Assembly (NCBI RefSeq): GCF_038050375.1
Contig: NZ_CP150886.1
Coordinates: 620,001 to 684,000 of the forward strand
Direction of reading: 5' to 3'
Length of the DNA: 64,000 bases
From: Okeanomitos corallinicola TIOX110
Lineage (GTDB): Bacteria > Cyanobacteriota > Cyanobacteriia > Cyanobacteriales > Nostocaceae
The notes beneath the pieces were generated by a model that saw nothing but the letters and a program-made list of their open reading frames with translations, was not told the origin of the DNA and searched no databases. Positions 8,003 to 17,270 of the stretch are shown here, piece by piece (within the stretch, counting starts at the first letter, position 1; each line of letters starts with the position of its first letter). Both the position numbers and the translations under genes were made by a program.

Positions 8003-9646
8003 TTACCTCTGCATGGATGTCATTTCTGCACTAGACCGAAAATGACTCATTGCTTCAGTCAAATGCTTTATTAGTGTAGACTGTGGTAAAGGCCCTTGCA
8101 AGTGATTCCAAGGTAAAATTTGCTCGGTTGACCAATCACTATAAACGTAAAAATCTAAATCGGGAATTTTGCCTTTTAATTCTTTAAAAGCACGTTTATA
8201 ACTTCCTAAAGAGTCACCAAAACCACGAGTTAATTCTAACAGATAAGAGAGTCTGCGATCGCCTCTCGATAACAAACCTTGAATTACAGACCAATTATAA
8301 CTTTCTGGACGAAAATCTATACCTTGGGGTTTTAACTGTTTTTGTAGTAACTTTAACCGTTTTTCTGATTGCTTATTCACCCCAAACCACTGGAAAGGAG
8401 TGTGAGACTTAGGTACAAAAGTGCTGCATCCCAAAGTTAACCGTAAACCAGGTACAGCTTTTTTAATAGCTTTCATCATTGCTACCGTTGCATCTAAATC
8501 TTCTGCTTCTTCCCCAGGAATACCCACCATTCCATATAATTTTAAACTGGATAAACCCCCAGCTTTAGCATTAATTCCCGCTTGGATAATCTCCTCATTT
8601 TTTAATTTTTTATTGACAATTTCCCGCAGCTTTTCTGAACCACTTTCTACCGCAATTGTCAGCGAACGTGTATCTCTTTTTGCTAAAGTTTGAGCTAATT
8701 TTTCTGTCACCGTATTTGTCCTGACCGAAGCAACACTCAATCGTACATCATCATATTTTGTTTGACTAATATAATCTAATAATTCGGAAAATTCAGGATG
8801 TTGAGTTACCGAAGCACCCAATAAACCCAGACGGTTAGTAACTTTTAAACCCTGTTCAATTGCCGGAATTAAAGAAGTTTCTAAACTCGCAGTTCTAAAA
8901 GGTAAAGTTAAATAACTAGCTAAACAAAAACGACACATTTCTGGACAACTCCGCACCACTTCCACCATGAAAATATTTTCCCAAGCTGCTTTTTCTGTCA
9001 CCACAGTAGAAGCAGAAAGAGTATTTCCCCGGTAAGTTTGCTTTTGAATAACAGCAGGAATATCACTATCAAGAGGGTGAATTGATGTTATTTCTCCATC
9101 ATTTCCAGAATATTCTACATGATATAAACTAGGAATATAAATACCGGGAACTTGTGCTAATCTTTTTAATTTAACTTCTCTAGTTGAGTTTCTAACTTCT
9201 TTGTAAGCATCAATAAAACTACTTAATAAAATTTCCCCATCCCCCAATAAAAACACATCAAAAAAATCCGCAAAAGGTTCAGGGTTAGCAGTCAAAACTG
9301 GACCACCACCAAAAACCAAAGGATGATTTTCATTTCTATGACTTGCACGCAGAGGAATTTCTAAAGATTCTAAAAGGTTAAAAATATTCACATAATCTAA
9401 TTCCCAAGACATAGAAAAACCTAAAATTTCTGGATGTCGAGGAAGTTGTTCTTGAGTATCAGTAAATAAACGACTTACCTGTAAATCTTCGCGCATTGCT
9501 AAAGTTGCCCAAACTACCTGATAACCAAGACTGGTAATACCCACCGTGTACTCGTTTGGGAAAGCGAAAATTAAAGGAATAGCATCATTTTGGGGAGTCG
9601 CGGGAGTAAATAATAGACGTTCCGAGTTAAATACAGATGATGTCAC
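8003..9646 (-). CDS. B12-binding-type radical SAM protein (TIGR03960-like)
   Basis: The 547-residue protein has an N-terminal cobalamin-binding-like half (GYQVVWATL, ILGFSMSWELDYVN, FGGGPVLTANPEP) and a radical SAM domain whose cluster motif is C-PEM-C-RF-C (Cys234, Cys238, Cys241). The SAM-binding stretch LYGMVGIPGEEAEDL follows. This matches the TIGR03960 family of unknown reaction, found widely in cyanobacteria and clostridia. The start is a GTG. The small CPXCG gene downstream is co-transcribed. Confidence 0.85.
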   Translation of the reverse strand: MTSSVFNSERLLFTPATPQNDAIPLIFAFPNEYTVGITSLGYQVVWATLAMREDLQVSRLFTDTQEQLPRHPEILGFSMSWELDYVNIFNLLESLEIPLRASHRNENHPLVFGGGPVLTANPEPFADFFDVFLLGDGEILLSSFIDAYKEVRNSTREVKLKRLAQVPGIYIPSLYHVEYSGNDGEITSIHPLDSDIPAVIQKQTYRGNTLSASTVVTEKAAWENIFMVEVVRSCPEMCRFCLASYLTLPFRTASLETSLIPAIEQGLKVTNRLGLLGASVTQHPEFSELLDYISQTKYDDVRLSVASVRTNTVTEKLAQTLAKRDTRSLTIAVESGSEKLREIVNKKLKNEEIIQAGINAKAGGLSSLKLYGMVGIPGEEAEDLDATVAMMKAIKKAVPGLRLTLGCSTFVPKSHTPFQWFGVNKQSEKRLKLLQKQLKPQGIDFRPESYNWSVIQGLLSRGDRRLSYLLELTRGFGDSLGSYKRAFKELKGKIPDLDFYVYSDWSTEQILPWNHLQGPLPQSTLIKHLTEAMSHFRSSAEMTSMQR

Positions 9647-9771
9647 AGATTTTTATTAAACGTTATCTATTTTATCTATATATAATTATAACCCAAATTA
9701 GTTATTATAACTTAGCTCAATACAATTAAATCAAACACTTTTAAAAATCCGGCAATCATCCATTCCAATCC

Positions 9772-9796
9772 GCGTTTATCTGCGTTTATCTGCGTT
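9772..9796. repeat. tandem TTTATCTGCG decamer, dispersed copy 1
   Basis: The unit TTTATCTGCG is repeated in tandem here, again at 58491-58517, and in inverse orientation at 41051-41078. All copies are intergenic. It is a dispersed short repeat without an obvious gene. Confidence 0.75.
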
Positions 9797-9849
9797 CAAT
9801 ATTAATATCTTATTCTCTAAAAACTCATCTTCCAACAATCAAATATTAC

Positions 9850-10104
9850 TTAGCGATATTTAATTTTTAACAAAAGAATAATAAAATTAAAAAACAAAGT
9901 TACACCATTAGCAATAATAATCGGTAATGCACCCAGAATAATCCCATAAATAAACCACAAAAACAACCCAGTCATAAAAGTAATTAACATCACAAAAGAG
10001 ACATCCTTAGCTGACTTTGTTTTCCAGGTTTGAAACATCTGTGGTAGAAATGCGATAGTCGTTAATGTCCCTGCTGCTAATCCGATAATAGTAATTAAAT
10101 CCAT
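9850..10104 (-). CDS. SemiSWEET sugar transporter
   Basis: The 84-residue protein has three transmembrane helices and the PQ-loop dipeptide (Pro21-Gln22) in the context TIAFLPQMFQTWKTKSAKDVS, the signature of bacterial SemiSWEETs, which dimerise to carry sugars down a gradient across the inner membrane. Length is normal for the family. It stands alone, 80 bases downstream of the repeat-protein gene on the same strand. The sugar carried cannot be predicted. Confidence 0.88.
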   Translation of the reverse strand: MDLITIIGLAAGTLTTIAFLPQMFQTWKTKSAKDVSFVMLITFMTGLFLWFIYGIILGALPIIIANGVTLFFNFIILLLKIKYR

Positions 10105-10187
10105 TTGTAGTAGTAAATCTCAACTGTAAGATTATAATATAGCAGAATCGGGATAGGCAGAATACCCATCCTAGAATATCAGGTCAT

Positions 10188-12053
10188 TTATTTTTTATCT
10201 TTTTCTTTTTTCAGATAATGTTTAGCCCAAGCATAGCGTTTTGAGTCTTTTTTTAACAGATAATCAACTAACTCATGACGCTGTTTTTCATCCTTTGATT
10301 TTTTCAAAACAGATTTAATTTCCGAATCCATATCCAAAGGTTTAGCACCTCGTTTAATTGCTTCATTAAACCAATATTCACCATCTGAATATTCATGTCT
10401 TTCAAAACAAATAGCTCCCATTAATGTATAGGGATGATGACTATCTGGTTGAAATTTCATTGCTTGACGAGCGCAACTTTCCGTCTCATCTAATTTATCA
10501 ATATCTCGAAATGCTCCACCTCTAGTTGTTAACAAAGCTGACTTGAGTTTATTATCTTTAATGTTGTTCAGTTGTAATTTATTGGTTAACTGTAATGCTA
10601 ATTCTGATTTATCTGCTTTACGTAAATGACTACTAGCATTAACTAAATTCCAACTATTCCCAGTGCGTTTAAATTCCTGTTGATAAAAATCAGCTTCTAT
10701 GCTGTGATATTTAGTCCAAATTAAACCAGAAAATAATGCACGTCCTTGATTATTTTTATCGGTTTCCCGATTATAATACTCGTAGGACTTATTTTGAGGA
10801 GTGTTGATTTTTGTTTCTTGTAACCAAGCCACATCTTTAGGTTCTATTCTCTCACCTTTTTCTAATTTTTGCAGAATTGAATATAAAGGACTTGTAAATG
10901 ACTTATCTTCATATTCCGAAACTCTATATTTTGATTTAAGGGAAGTAAACTGTTTTGTTTTTATCAAAATAATTATATCTTGATAATTATTGATTTTTAA
11001 CCAATCAATCTCTGCATCATTTAATAATGTGAATGAATTTACTTTTGACTTGAGTTTACCTGCATATTCTTGATTAGCAATCTCTATTGTTTTATTAAAC
11101 TTACGTTTCTTCAAATAATTAACATCTTGCTCTCCTAAAAAATTACCAGAATCAATTTTTTTTAAAATCTTATAAAGATGACATTTGGGAGATGTATCTT
11201 CAAAATCAGTTGCTTGATACTTAATCTTCAAAGCAGCAAACTCTCGTGTTTTTTCCTGTTCCTCTGCAATAGCAATAGTTTCAATCAGTTCTTGTTCCTG
11301 TAACCAAGCAATTTCTGTATCAATTAAACTTGCTTGAGATGCTAACTTTTTCAGAATTAGATATAATTGACTACCTACAGAGTTACTTTTATATTTGATA
11401 GCTTGGTACTTTTCCTTTAACTCTACAAACTCATTTCTTCTTACTGCTTCTTGTTGTTTAACAAAATTCAAAGTTTCTAACAGTTGGTTTTCTTGCAACC
11501 ATTTATATTCAGACTCAGTTAAACGTTCAGTAACATCTATTTTTTTAAGAATAGAGTAAAGTGGATTATCTAGATTAGAGTTTCGATATTCACTTGCTTT
11601 ATATTTAGACTTCAAATTCACAAACTTTCGAGTTTCTACAGCAAAAGTATTTATTTTACTAAAACCGTTTGATATTAACCAGTTAAATTCTTTCTCAGTT
11701 AAAACATCACCTGACTCAATTTTACAAAAAATAAAATATAAAGGAGTTACTGTCCATTCAATACTAGCATCAGTAACTTCATATTTAGCGTTGAGTCTAG
11801 TAAACTCTTCTCGTAATTTTATCTTTTCTTTGCTTTTTTGCTTCTGTTCATTTCTAATCAAATTAGCAGTATTTAAAAGTTTTTCTTTCTGTAACCAAAT
11901 ATATTCTAAATCATGAATCTCTACACCTAAATCAGCCTTTCTGAGAATAAAATAAAGAGGACTAACAGGAGAAGAATCTTCATAATCACCAGCTTGATAC
12001 TTATCCTTTAAACCAGCAAAATGTTGACACTTAATGTCATATTCCTGACTCAT
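10188..12053 (-). CDS. large protein of seven internal ~60-residue repeats with a TPR-like C-terminus
   Basis: I do not recognise this 621-residue protein. Residues 10-420 consist of about seven repeats with consensus (F)xxLKxKYxAxxYxxxSPxxPLYxILxKxxxGxxLxxxDxxWLxExxLxETIxIxxxQ; the sixth lacks its LKxKY...PLY half and looks like a collapsed unit. The remaining 180 residues contain TPR-like helices (ALLTTRGGAFRDIDKLDETE, HPYTLMGAICFERHEYSDGE) and end in a basic tail. No membrane segment or catalytic motif is visible. The frame is open from a GTG at 12062, but the ATG at 12053 (MSQEYDIKCQHF) is preferred. The architecture suggests a scaffold or protein-binding role, which is inference. Confidence 0.8.
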   Translation of the reverse strand: MSQEYDIKCQHFAGLKDKYQAGDYEDSSPVSPLYFILRKADLGVEIHDLEYIWLQKEKLLNTANLIRNEQKQKSKEKIKLREEFTRLNAKYEVTDASIEWTVTPLYFIFCKIESGDVLTEKEFNWLISNGFSKINTFAVETRKFVNLKSKYKASEYRNSNLDNPLYSILKKIDVTERLTESEYKWLQENQLLETLNFVKQQEAVRRNEFVELKEKYQAIKYKSNSVGSQLYLILKKLASQASLIDTEIAWLQEQELIETIAIAEEQEKTREFAALKIKYQATDFEDTSPKCHLYKILKKIDSGNFLGEQDVNYLKKRKFNKTIEIANQEYAGKLKSKVNSFTLLNDAEIDWLKINNYQDIIILIKTKQFTSLKSKYRVSEYEDKSFTSPLYSILQKLEKGERIEPKDVAWLQETKINTPQNKSYEYYNRETDKNNQGRALFSGLIWTKYHSIEADFYQQEFKRTGNSWNLVNASSHLRKADKSELALQLTNKLQLNNIKDNKLKSALLTTRGGAFRDIDKLDETESCARQAMKFQPDSHHPYTLMGAICFERHEYSDGEYWFNEAIKRGAKPLDMDSEIKSVLKKSKDEKQRHELVDYLLKKDSKRYAWAKHYLKKEKDKK

Positions 12054-12204
12054 AAACAGCACCCAATCAAAAACAAATTACTTTGCGTTCTTCTCTGCGT
12101 AAAACAAAAAATACTGACAAAAAACTACGAATATAACTACAAAAATAAAAAGAGGCATTCCTGATAAATACCCCTAAAAACCTACATCAAATTTTTAACT
12201 AAAA

Positions 12205-12453
12205 CTACGACACAGAAGAACCAGAATAAAGGTTTTCATAGTAATCTAAAATCTGCCTTACCCTTGTTTCCGCATTGGATATCCAAGTAACAGATAAGCC
12301 AGCGATTTGACCTTGATAATAATCAAAATCTGAGGAAGTTTGGGGAATTAAATCCACCTCTACCCCTTCCACCTGACGCAAATGTGCAGTTATTTCTCGA
12401 TACACAGCCAAAGGTAAATAAGGAAATTCAATTGTTTTGCTAGTCTGTTCCAT
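12205..12453 (-). CDS. conserved cyanobacterial small protein, function unknown
   Basis: This 82-residue soluble protein has a conserved-looking core (PYLPLAVYREITAHLRQVEG and ISNAETRVRQILDYYE) but no motif that I can assign. Its start lies 14 bases after a GC-rich hairpin that probably ends the upstream lipoprotein transcript. Confidence 0.6.
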   Translation of the reverse strand: MEQTSKTIEFPYLPLAVYREITAHLRQVEGVEVDLIPQTSSDFDYYQGQIAGLSVTWISNAETRVRQILDYYENLYSGSSVS

Positions 12454-12466
12454 AAAAATAAAATAA

Positions 12467-12484
12467 AACCGGATATTTCCGGTT
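12467..12484 (-). terminator. intrinsic terminator after the lipoprotein gene
   Basis: Arms 12467-12473 and 12478-12484 form a 7-bp stem (AACCGGA / TCCGGTT) with a four-base loop. On the minus strand it is followed by TTTTATTTTATTTTT. It lies directly before the start of the next minus-strand gene, so it could also act as a leader hairpin there. Confidence 0.65.
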
Positions 12485-12570
12485 ATTAAATTTTGTTTTC
12501 TGATTTCAATGTCATTGTGTACAGATTAATCACCATACTCAAATCACAACCAAAACAGTACCACAAAATT

Positions 12571-13416
12571 TTAAAGGGGTGTAGTCATAGCAATAGAATT
12601 TCCAGCAGAAGCAGTCTTAGATTCAGATTTGGGTTCTTCTCCCACTGCTTTAGCAACTTCAATTCCGTACTGTTCAAAAACTACAATCGGATCAGAACCA
12701 CCGTTCATTTCAATCCGTTTTACCAAAACACCATCAGCCAGTCTTTGTCCAGCTTGGACATAGCGGCTAGTGTTCTCCTTCGGTACTTTAATAATCGCTT
12801 TAGGTTGTTTACCAATTAGAACTACACCACTTACATAAACTGCTTCTGCGGTTTCCGGTTTTGGCAGTTCCGGTAAAACAGGTTCTAGTTTTTTAGGAGT
12901 GACAACCTGTGGTAAAACCGTTGGCAGCACAGGTGTGACCGCAGGTTTAGGTTTAGGTAATGAGGCATTTATAGAACCTTGCCCTGTCCGTACAGGAGTT
13001 CTGATTTGTCCTGGTTGTACAGGAGTTCTAATTTGCCCTCGTTGTCCTGACGATCCGATTGGTGTAACAGGTAAAGGTGGTGGTATAGGAACCGGTTTTT
13101 GGTTCATACCCACAGAAGTTATAGATCCTGGTGAATTTTTGACGATTTCCCCAAATGGATCTTGTCTTCCTTGCTGTACACCCTTAATACGCACATCTGC
13201 TTGAGTTGATTCAATCAAGCCAGGGTTCTTAGGGGCAAATATTGGATTATCTGTAGATACGGGATCAGGTTGTGTTGCTATTTTTGTGTCTGGTTTGGCT
13301 GGGGTCGTTTGTGATGTATTAGTAGGTTGAGTAGTGCTAGTATCTCCTCCTATGGTACATCCAGCGATCGCCAGAGTTAAAATAGCCGCAGCTGTAATTT
13401 GTGAATTTATACCCAT
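12571..13416 (-). CDS. proline-rich lipoprotein with a PilP/GspC-like C-terminal domain (tentative)
   Basis: With the ATG at 13416 the protein (281 residues) begins with a lipoprotein signal peptide ending in the lipobox LAIAGC, giving a lipid-modified Cys about residue 19. The open frame continues 24 codons upstream, but that extension precedes the signal and is probably not translated. A long low-complexity linker rich in Pro, Thr and Gln contains the repeated words GQIRTPVQPGQIRTPVRTGQ. The final 80 residues (SGVVLIGKQPKAIIKV..., YVQAGQRLADGVLVKRIEM, PIVVFEQYGIEV) recall the small beta domain of type IV pilus protein PilP or GspC; this is a resemblance by eye only. It follows sigF on the same strand, and SigF controls pilus genes in Synechocystis, which fits but does not prove a pilus role. 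Confidence 0.65.
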   Translation of the reverse strand: MGINSQITAAAILTLAIAGCTIGGDTSTTQPTNTSQTTPAKPDTKIATQPDPVSTDNPIFAPKNPGLIESTQADVRIKGVQQGRQDPFGEIVKNSPGSITSVGMNQKPVPIPPPLPVTPIGSSGQRGQIRTPVQPGQIRTPVRTGQGSINASLPKPKPAVTPVLPTVLPQVVTPKKLEPVLPELPKPETAEAVYVSGVVLIGKQPKAIIKVPKENTSRYVQAGQRLADGVLVKRIEMNGGSDPIVVFEQYGIEVAKAVGEEPKSESKTASAGNSIAMTTPL

Positions 13417-13561
13417 TAGCTGTTCTCGAAAGCTATAGGAAAGTTTACTTGTGAAAATCAACACGCCTGAAGTAAATACTTTAGGCAAAGTCTGTTCCCT
13501 TTATAACCTAAATTTTTACATTACGCTGGTTGTTTTTCACACTTTGAGATCCAAAAAAATA

Positions 13562-14338
13562 TTAATTATCCCCAGCAGTCATAATCTGTTTTAACAAACT
13601 CACTCCTTTTTTGACCTGGCGAGAAACAGTAACCACACTAATGCCTAAGTGATCTGCAACTTGCTTCTGAGTTAAATCCTGCAAAAATACACATTCTAAA
13701 ACTTCACGAGTCCGATTTTCCAGCTGTACCAGCGCTTGTTGCAGTCTGATTTGATCCTCTTGAGCCAATTGGAAACTACGATAGTTGGGATCAGGAACTA
13801 ATTCACCCAAACTTGTAGAACCTTCTTCCCCATCTTGTATTGGTACATCCAGACTCAAAGGAGATCGGTTCACCCATGCTAATTTAATTTCTTGCCATTC
13901 AGTGTGAGGAATTCCCAGCGCTGCTGCTATTTCCGCATCCGAAGGTTGGCGATTATGCTGTTCCCGCAGAGAACGGCAAATACCTATAGCTTGTTGTTGT
14001 AAGGCTAACCAGCGGCGAGGAATTCGCATGGTTACACCCTTATCTCTCAGATAGTGTTGAATTTCCCCACGAATATAAGGGATAGCATAAGAACTAAAAG
14101 CATTACCCTTAGAAAGCTCAAATTTTTCAATCGCTCTAATTAACCCCAAACAGCCTACCTGAAGTAAATCCTCCTGATTTTCTTGACATTGATTACTCCA
14201 GTAATGAACTTCTTTTCTCACGAGTCCATAATTTAGCTTTACCAATTGATTGCGAAGTCGCTCTGAAGGACTTTGCTCATATTCCCGCAACAGTTGGTAA
14301 ATTTCATGTTTTAGTTCGTTTGTGGCTGTAGTATTCAT
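13562..14338 (-). CDS. sigF: RNA polymerase sigma factor, SigF/sigma-B type (group 3)
   Basis: The 258-residue protein shows sigma region 2 (LVRKEVHYWSNQCQENQEDL, VGCLGLIRAIEKFELSKGNA, FSSYAIPYIRGEIQHYLRDK), region 3 (RQPSDAEIAAALGI) and region 4 with a helix-turn-helix (LTQKQVADHLGISVVTVSRQ). It lacks region 1.1, as expected for a group 3 factor. In Synechocystis SigF directs pilus and motility genes; in heterocystous species its targets are less clear. The assignment to SigF rather than SigG/H rests on length and the MRIPRRW and SPLSLD blocks. No anti-sigma factor is adjacent. Confidence 0.85.
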   Translation of the reverse strand: MNTTATNELKHEIYQLLREYEQSPSERLRNQLVKLNYGLVRKEVHYWSNQCQENQEDLLQVGCLGLIRAIEKFELSKGNAFSSYAIPYIRGEIQHYLRDKGVTMRIPRRWLALQQQAIGICRSLREQHNRQPSDAEIAAALGIPHTEWQEIKLAWVNRSPLSLDVPIQDGEEGSTSLGELVPDPNYRSFQLAQEDQIRLQQALVQLENRTREVLECVFLQDLTQKQVADHLGISVVTVSRQVKKGVSLLKQIMTAGDN

Positions 14339-14774
14339 GGCACATTGGGAATTAATGAGTAGTGTTTTTTTTATTGCTTTTTAAATTAGCTCTAGTCATC
14401 CAGGAGAAAAGACGTAATATGACTTTTCAAAACCCAGGAATTTATGCTTTGTCTCAAAAATCTTGAGGATAAATTAAAAAACTATTGTGATTTTGTAGCT
14501 TATCAAACAACTGTCCTAGAATCAAAATATACAATTGAGTGACTAATGTCAAACCGAAATCGTACTTAATTTAACAAACTCAAGATCATATATACTTATA
14601 AGTATCTACTGTTTATATACAAACTATTTTTATATTAGTAAAACTAATTACTTAGTAATCGTACTGACATAAACCCAGCAATTTATCTAATTTTTAATAA
14701 CCGTAATTGAATTACCGTTAATTTACCGAGAGCAATACACATTAACTTTATAAAAGTATTAGATATACAGTCAT
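14339..14774. other. AT-rich intergenic region upstream of sigF
   Basis: This region (436 bases) holds the sigF promoter and the far side of the psbO terminator. No gene, RNA or clear regulatory box was found. Confidence 0.6.
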
Positions 14775-14819
14775 AAAAAAACCTAACTGAACCAGTATAA
14801 AGAACAGGACAGTTAGGTT
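14775..14819 (-). terminator. psbO intrinsic terminator
   Basis: A perfect 10-bp stem, AACCTAACTG (14780-14789) with CAGTTAGGTT (14810-14819), encloses a 20-base loop. On the minus strand it is followed by a run of T (complement of 14775-14780). It lies 35 bases after the psbO stop codon. Confidence 0.85.
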
Positions 14820-14853
14820 AATTTTTGTTAATCAATCCGTTAATTAAGATGGA

Positions 14854-15687
14854 TTAGCCACGATTTGTTTCTACCCGGCCATAGAATAAACCACGAATCT
14901 TCACTTCTTTAGGTTCACCGGCTCCCAAATCTGTATCAGAAGGCTGTTCACTCTCAAAAGTACCAGCAATTTCTCCCGTAGCACTGTCTACCTTGGCTAC
15001 TTGTAAAGAAATCTTACCATCAAGAGTTTCTACCCGCTTAACATTGGCGCGAATTAATTCTTCATCATCAGCTTGTGCAGGTAAAGCTACAGCGTTGTCA
15101 TAGCCACTCACAATACCACGACCTTTGGGATCTAAGAAAGCAGCGCCACGGTAGGAAGGAACTTTAAAAGTACCTTCAAAGTCAGTGGAGGTATTAATAC
15201 TGGTCAAATTAGGCTGTGTTTGAGCAACCAAGTTTTTGATAGTAAAGAGGAAAGGTACTGACTCACCACCAGGAAGTTTAACAGTGGTAGCTTGAAAGTC
15301 CAGACCATCTTTTTCCAAAAATGTCAGACTTTTATCTGGGTTAATTTTCAAATCACCCTGCACTTGGTCAATAGTAGAAGTATACCGAGTTAACAACTTA
15401 CCAGCTACAAACTCAGCTTCTTGTCTTTTGTTAGCAGGTTCTTCCTTAACAAAATAATTAGTTGGTTCTAAACAAAGTTCTGTGATGCTGTAAGATAAGC
15501 TGTCATCTAAAGCAATAGAACCACGACTTGTCTCTGTTAATTGAGGACATTTGTTAGCCAAGCCAGTACCTCGAATTTGTTCATAGGTAAGTAAGTCCTT
15601 ACCGCTAGAAGAGGGAGCTTCACTACAAGCAGTTATCAGTCCCAAACACAAAGCTAAGAAAGCAACTATTAAAGCGCGATACCTCAT
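14854..15687 (-). CDS. psbO: photosystem II manganese-stabilising protein PsbO
   Basis: PsbO is the 33-kDa extrinsic lumenal subunit that stabilises the Mn4CaO5 cluster of photosystem II. The family is clear from LTYEQIRGTGLANKCPQL, the two conserved cysteines (in NKCPQL and ELCLEP), KDGLDFQATTVKLPGGE, FTIKNLVA, GTFKVPSYRGAAFLDPKGRG and the ending RGLFYGRVE. The ATG at 15687 is preferred to the one at 15705 because GAGG lies six bases upstream and the peptide then starts MRYRALIVAF with a normal signal sequence ending LITACS. It is monocistronic with its own terminator. Confidence 0.97.
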   Translation of the reverse strand: MRYRALIVAFLALCLGLITACSEAPSSSGKDLLTYEQIRGTGLANKCPQLTETSRGSIALDDSLSYSITELCLEPTNYFVKEEPANKRQEAEFVAGKLLTRYTSTIDQVQGDLKINPDKSLTFLEKDGLDFQATTVKLPGGESVPFLFTIKNLVAQTQPNLTSINTSTDFEGTFKVPSYRGAAFLDPKGRGIVSGYDNAVALPAQADDEELIRANVKRVETLDGKISLQVAKVDSATGEIAGTFESEQPSDTDLGAGEPKEVKIRGLFYGRVETNRG

Positions 15688-16010
15688 GGTCAACCTCAAT
15701 GTCATTAATATCTAAGTTGTAAAACTGCTCTACTAAATGTAATTAAATAATTAAACGCATTCTCCCCAGTCTCTAAGTTGAATTTCAAACTCAGAACCAT
15801 CCCAGATAAAATGGGAATTTTAGTAGGTACAGCGTCAAACCAAAGGCAAAAAGTTGGTTACATTTAGCAGGATTTGGCTAAATTGATGAGTAGGCCGTAA
15901 CACGGAAACCCTTCAAGGTATCCTGTACTTGGCACGAAGCAAGTTATACTTCATGGTTTGCTTTTGCATAACTAAATACAAAAGCGGCTTTACTCAATTA
16001 TTTTATGTTG

Positions 16011-16033
16011 TGTATGTATTGCCAGTACATACA
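16011..16033. repeat. TGTATGTA/TACATACA hairpin beyond the TnpB remnant
   Basis: An 8-bp perfect stem (16011-16018 with 16026-16033) with a seven-base loop lies just past the 3' end of the TnpB remnant. IS200/IS605 elements carry such subterminal hairpins as transposase recognition sites, so it may be the right end of the dead element. The rest of 15688-16058 holds the psbO promoter region and no gene. Confidence 0.5.
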
Positions 16034-16058
16034 ACTGATAGGAAAAAGCTAACTAATG

Positions 16059-16437
16059 CTAAAAATAGCCAACTTTTTCTTCCTGCTTCATCCTGAAAGT
16101 GTCGGCACTATGCAGTCTACAGGCTAACACGGTCAACCTGACCGTTTTTTGATTTAAATTAATGACAGCATTTACATCTGTGTCACACTCAAAACCACAC
16201 TTATCACATTTGCACACCCTTTGAGATAATGACAGAGATAATTTTTTCTCACCGTAGTTAGAGCAGCTTTTACTACTGGGATAACTACTGAGATAAAATC
16301 TATTCACCACTACCAACTTACTGCCATATAGATAACTTTTGTTAACTTGCTATCTGCTAACACTGCCGATATATTCGATTCCTCTATCCCAATGCAAAAT
16401 TGGTTTTTAATAATCAAACTCGATTTTAAGCGTGTTT
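16059..16437 (-). pseudogene. IS200/IS605-family TnpB (OrfB) remnant
   Basis: The C-terminal 85 codons (16059-16316) keep the TnpB zinc-ribbon region: VVVNRFY, SSKSCSNYGEKK, CKCDKCGFECDTDVNAVINL, with the third RuvC aspartate. Reading farther upstream recovers LYGSK directly before it in frame, then a TAG stop near 16344-16346, and in another frame FCIGIEESNISAVLADSKLT (about 16340-16402), the block around the second RuvC acidic residue. Between the two blocks about 15 residues found in intact TnpB are missing. So the gene has lost its N-terminus, a small internal piece and the reading frame. No tnpA was seen. Confidence 0.8.
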
Positions 16438-16693
16438 AGCTACTTATGTTTACTGTGCAAGTATTAGTCTTTATTGCTTGTTAATCTTGATTTGAGTTTT
16501 GAATCCTATTAGCATGATTGTATTTTACAGGCAAATCTATCACCATAAACATGACGTGGGAAACATTGATGATATGTGATTAGTTGTTAGTATTTCTGAT
16601 TAAAACTCTAACTAGCTATTTACCTGTTAATCCTCCATTTTTTTAGGTGTTTCGGGTATTGTATTACTTTCACTAACACCAGCAGAAAATTAC

Positions 16694-17059
16694 ATGAATA
16701 ATCACCAAAATTTGCCATCTACCGATTTGTCTGTAAAATTGCAAGCCATTACTGTTTCTGTACATGATGCTACTCAATCTTGTCAAGGCAATGTAACATT
16801 ATTACTAGCTTTACTCAGACAGTTAGAAAGTTTACATAAAGAGATTCGGGATGGAATTTTTCAAGATAGCTTGCCTGATAATCGTCAAAGACTTTATTCT
16901 TTACTCAAAGATATTGAGTCTGAAGGTGGCTGGCCTTATATTGAAAGGATGCGATTACAAGCATTTTTAGTAAATCTATCAGCGGAAGTTGATAATCAAA
17001 ATCAAGCCATAAAAAACACTGGGAACTCTCCCGGTATTGATAGTTCCTGGGAATGGTAA
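16694..17059 (+). CDS. conserved cyanobacterial protein upstream of ftsQ, function unknown
   Basis: This 121-residue soluble, helical protein contains a conserved-looking core (LLALLRQLESLHKEIRDGIF, DNRQRLYSLLKDIESEGGWP, YIERMRLQAFL). I do not recognise a domain. It precedes ftsQ on the same strand with a 211-base gap, a placement that could reflect a link with the division cluster, but this is only positional. Confidence 0.7.
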   Translation: MNNHQNLPSTDLSVKLQAITVSVHDATQSCQGNVTLLLALLRQLESLHKEIRDGIFQDSLPDNRQRLYSLLKDIESEGGWPYIERMRLQAFLVNLSAEVDNQNQAIKNTGNSPGIDSSWEW

Positions 17060-17270
17060 CTTAAAAAGGGTAGAGGTTTTTTATTCTCTCCTTTCCCCTT
17101 TTCCTTTTTCCCAGAAACCGATAAATCTCGACCCCAATCAGGGGTATGATCAATTACTCAAAATTATTTAAACCTGTAAAATTATCAAGGATTTTTAAGT
17201 TTCTGCTAGAAAAAATAACTTGAGCATTTGATCCTATAAGAAATTAGACTGCAACCACAGAGGGGTTTTA

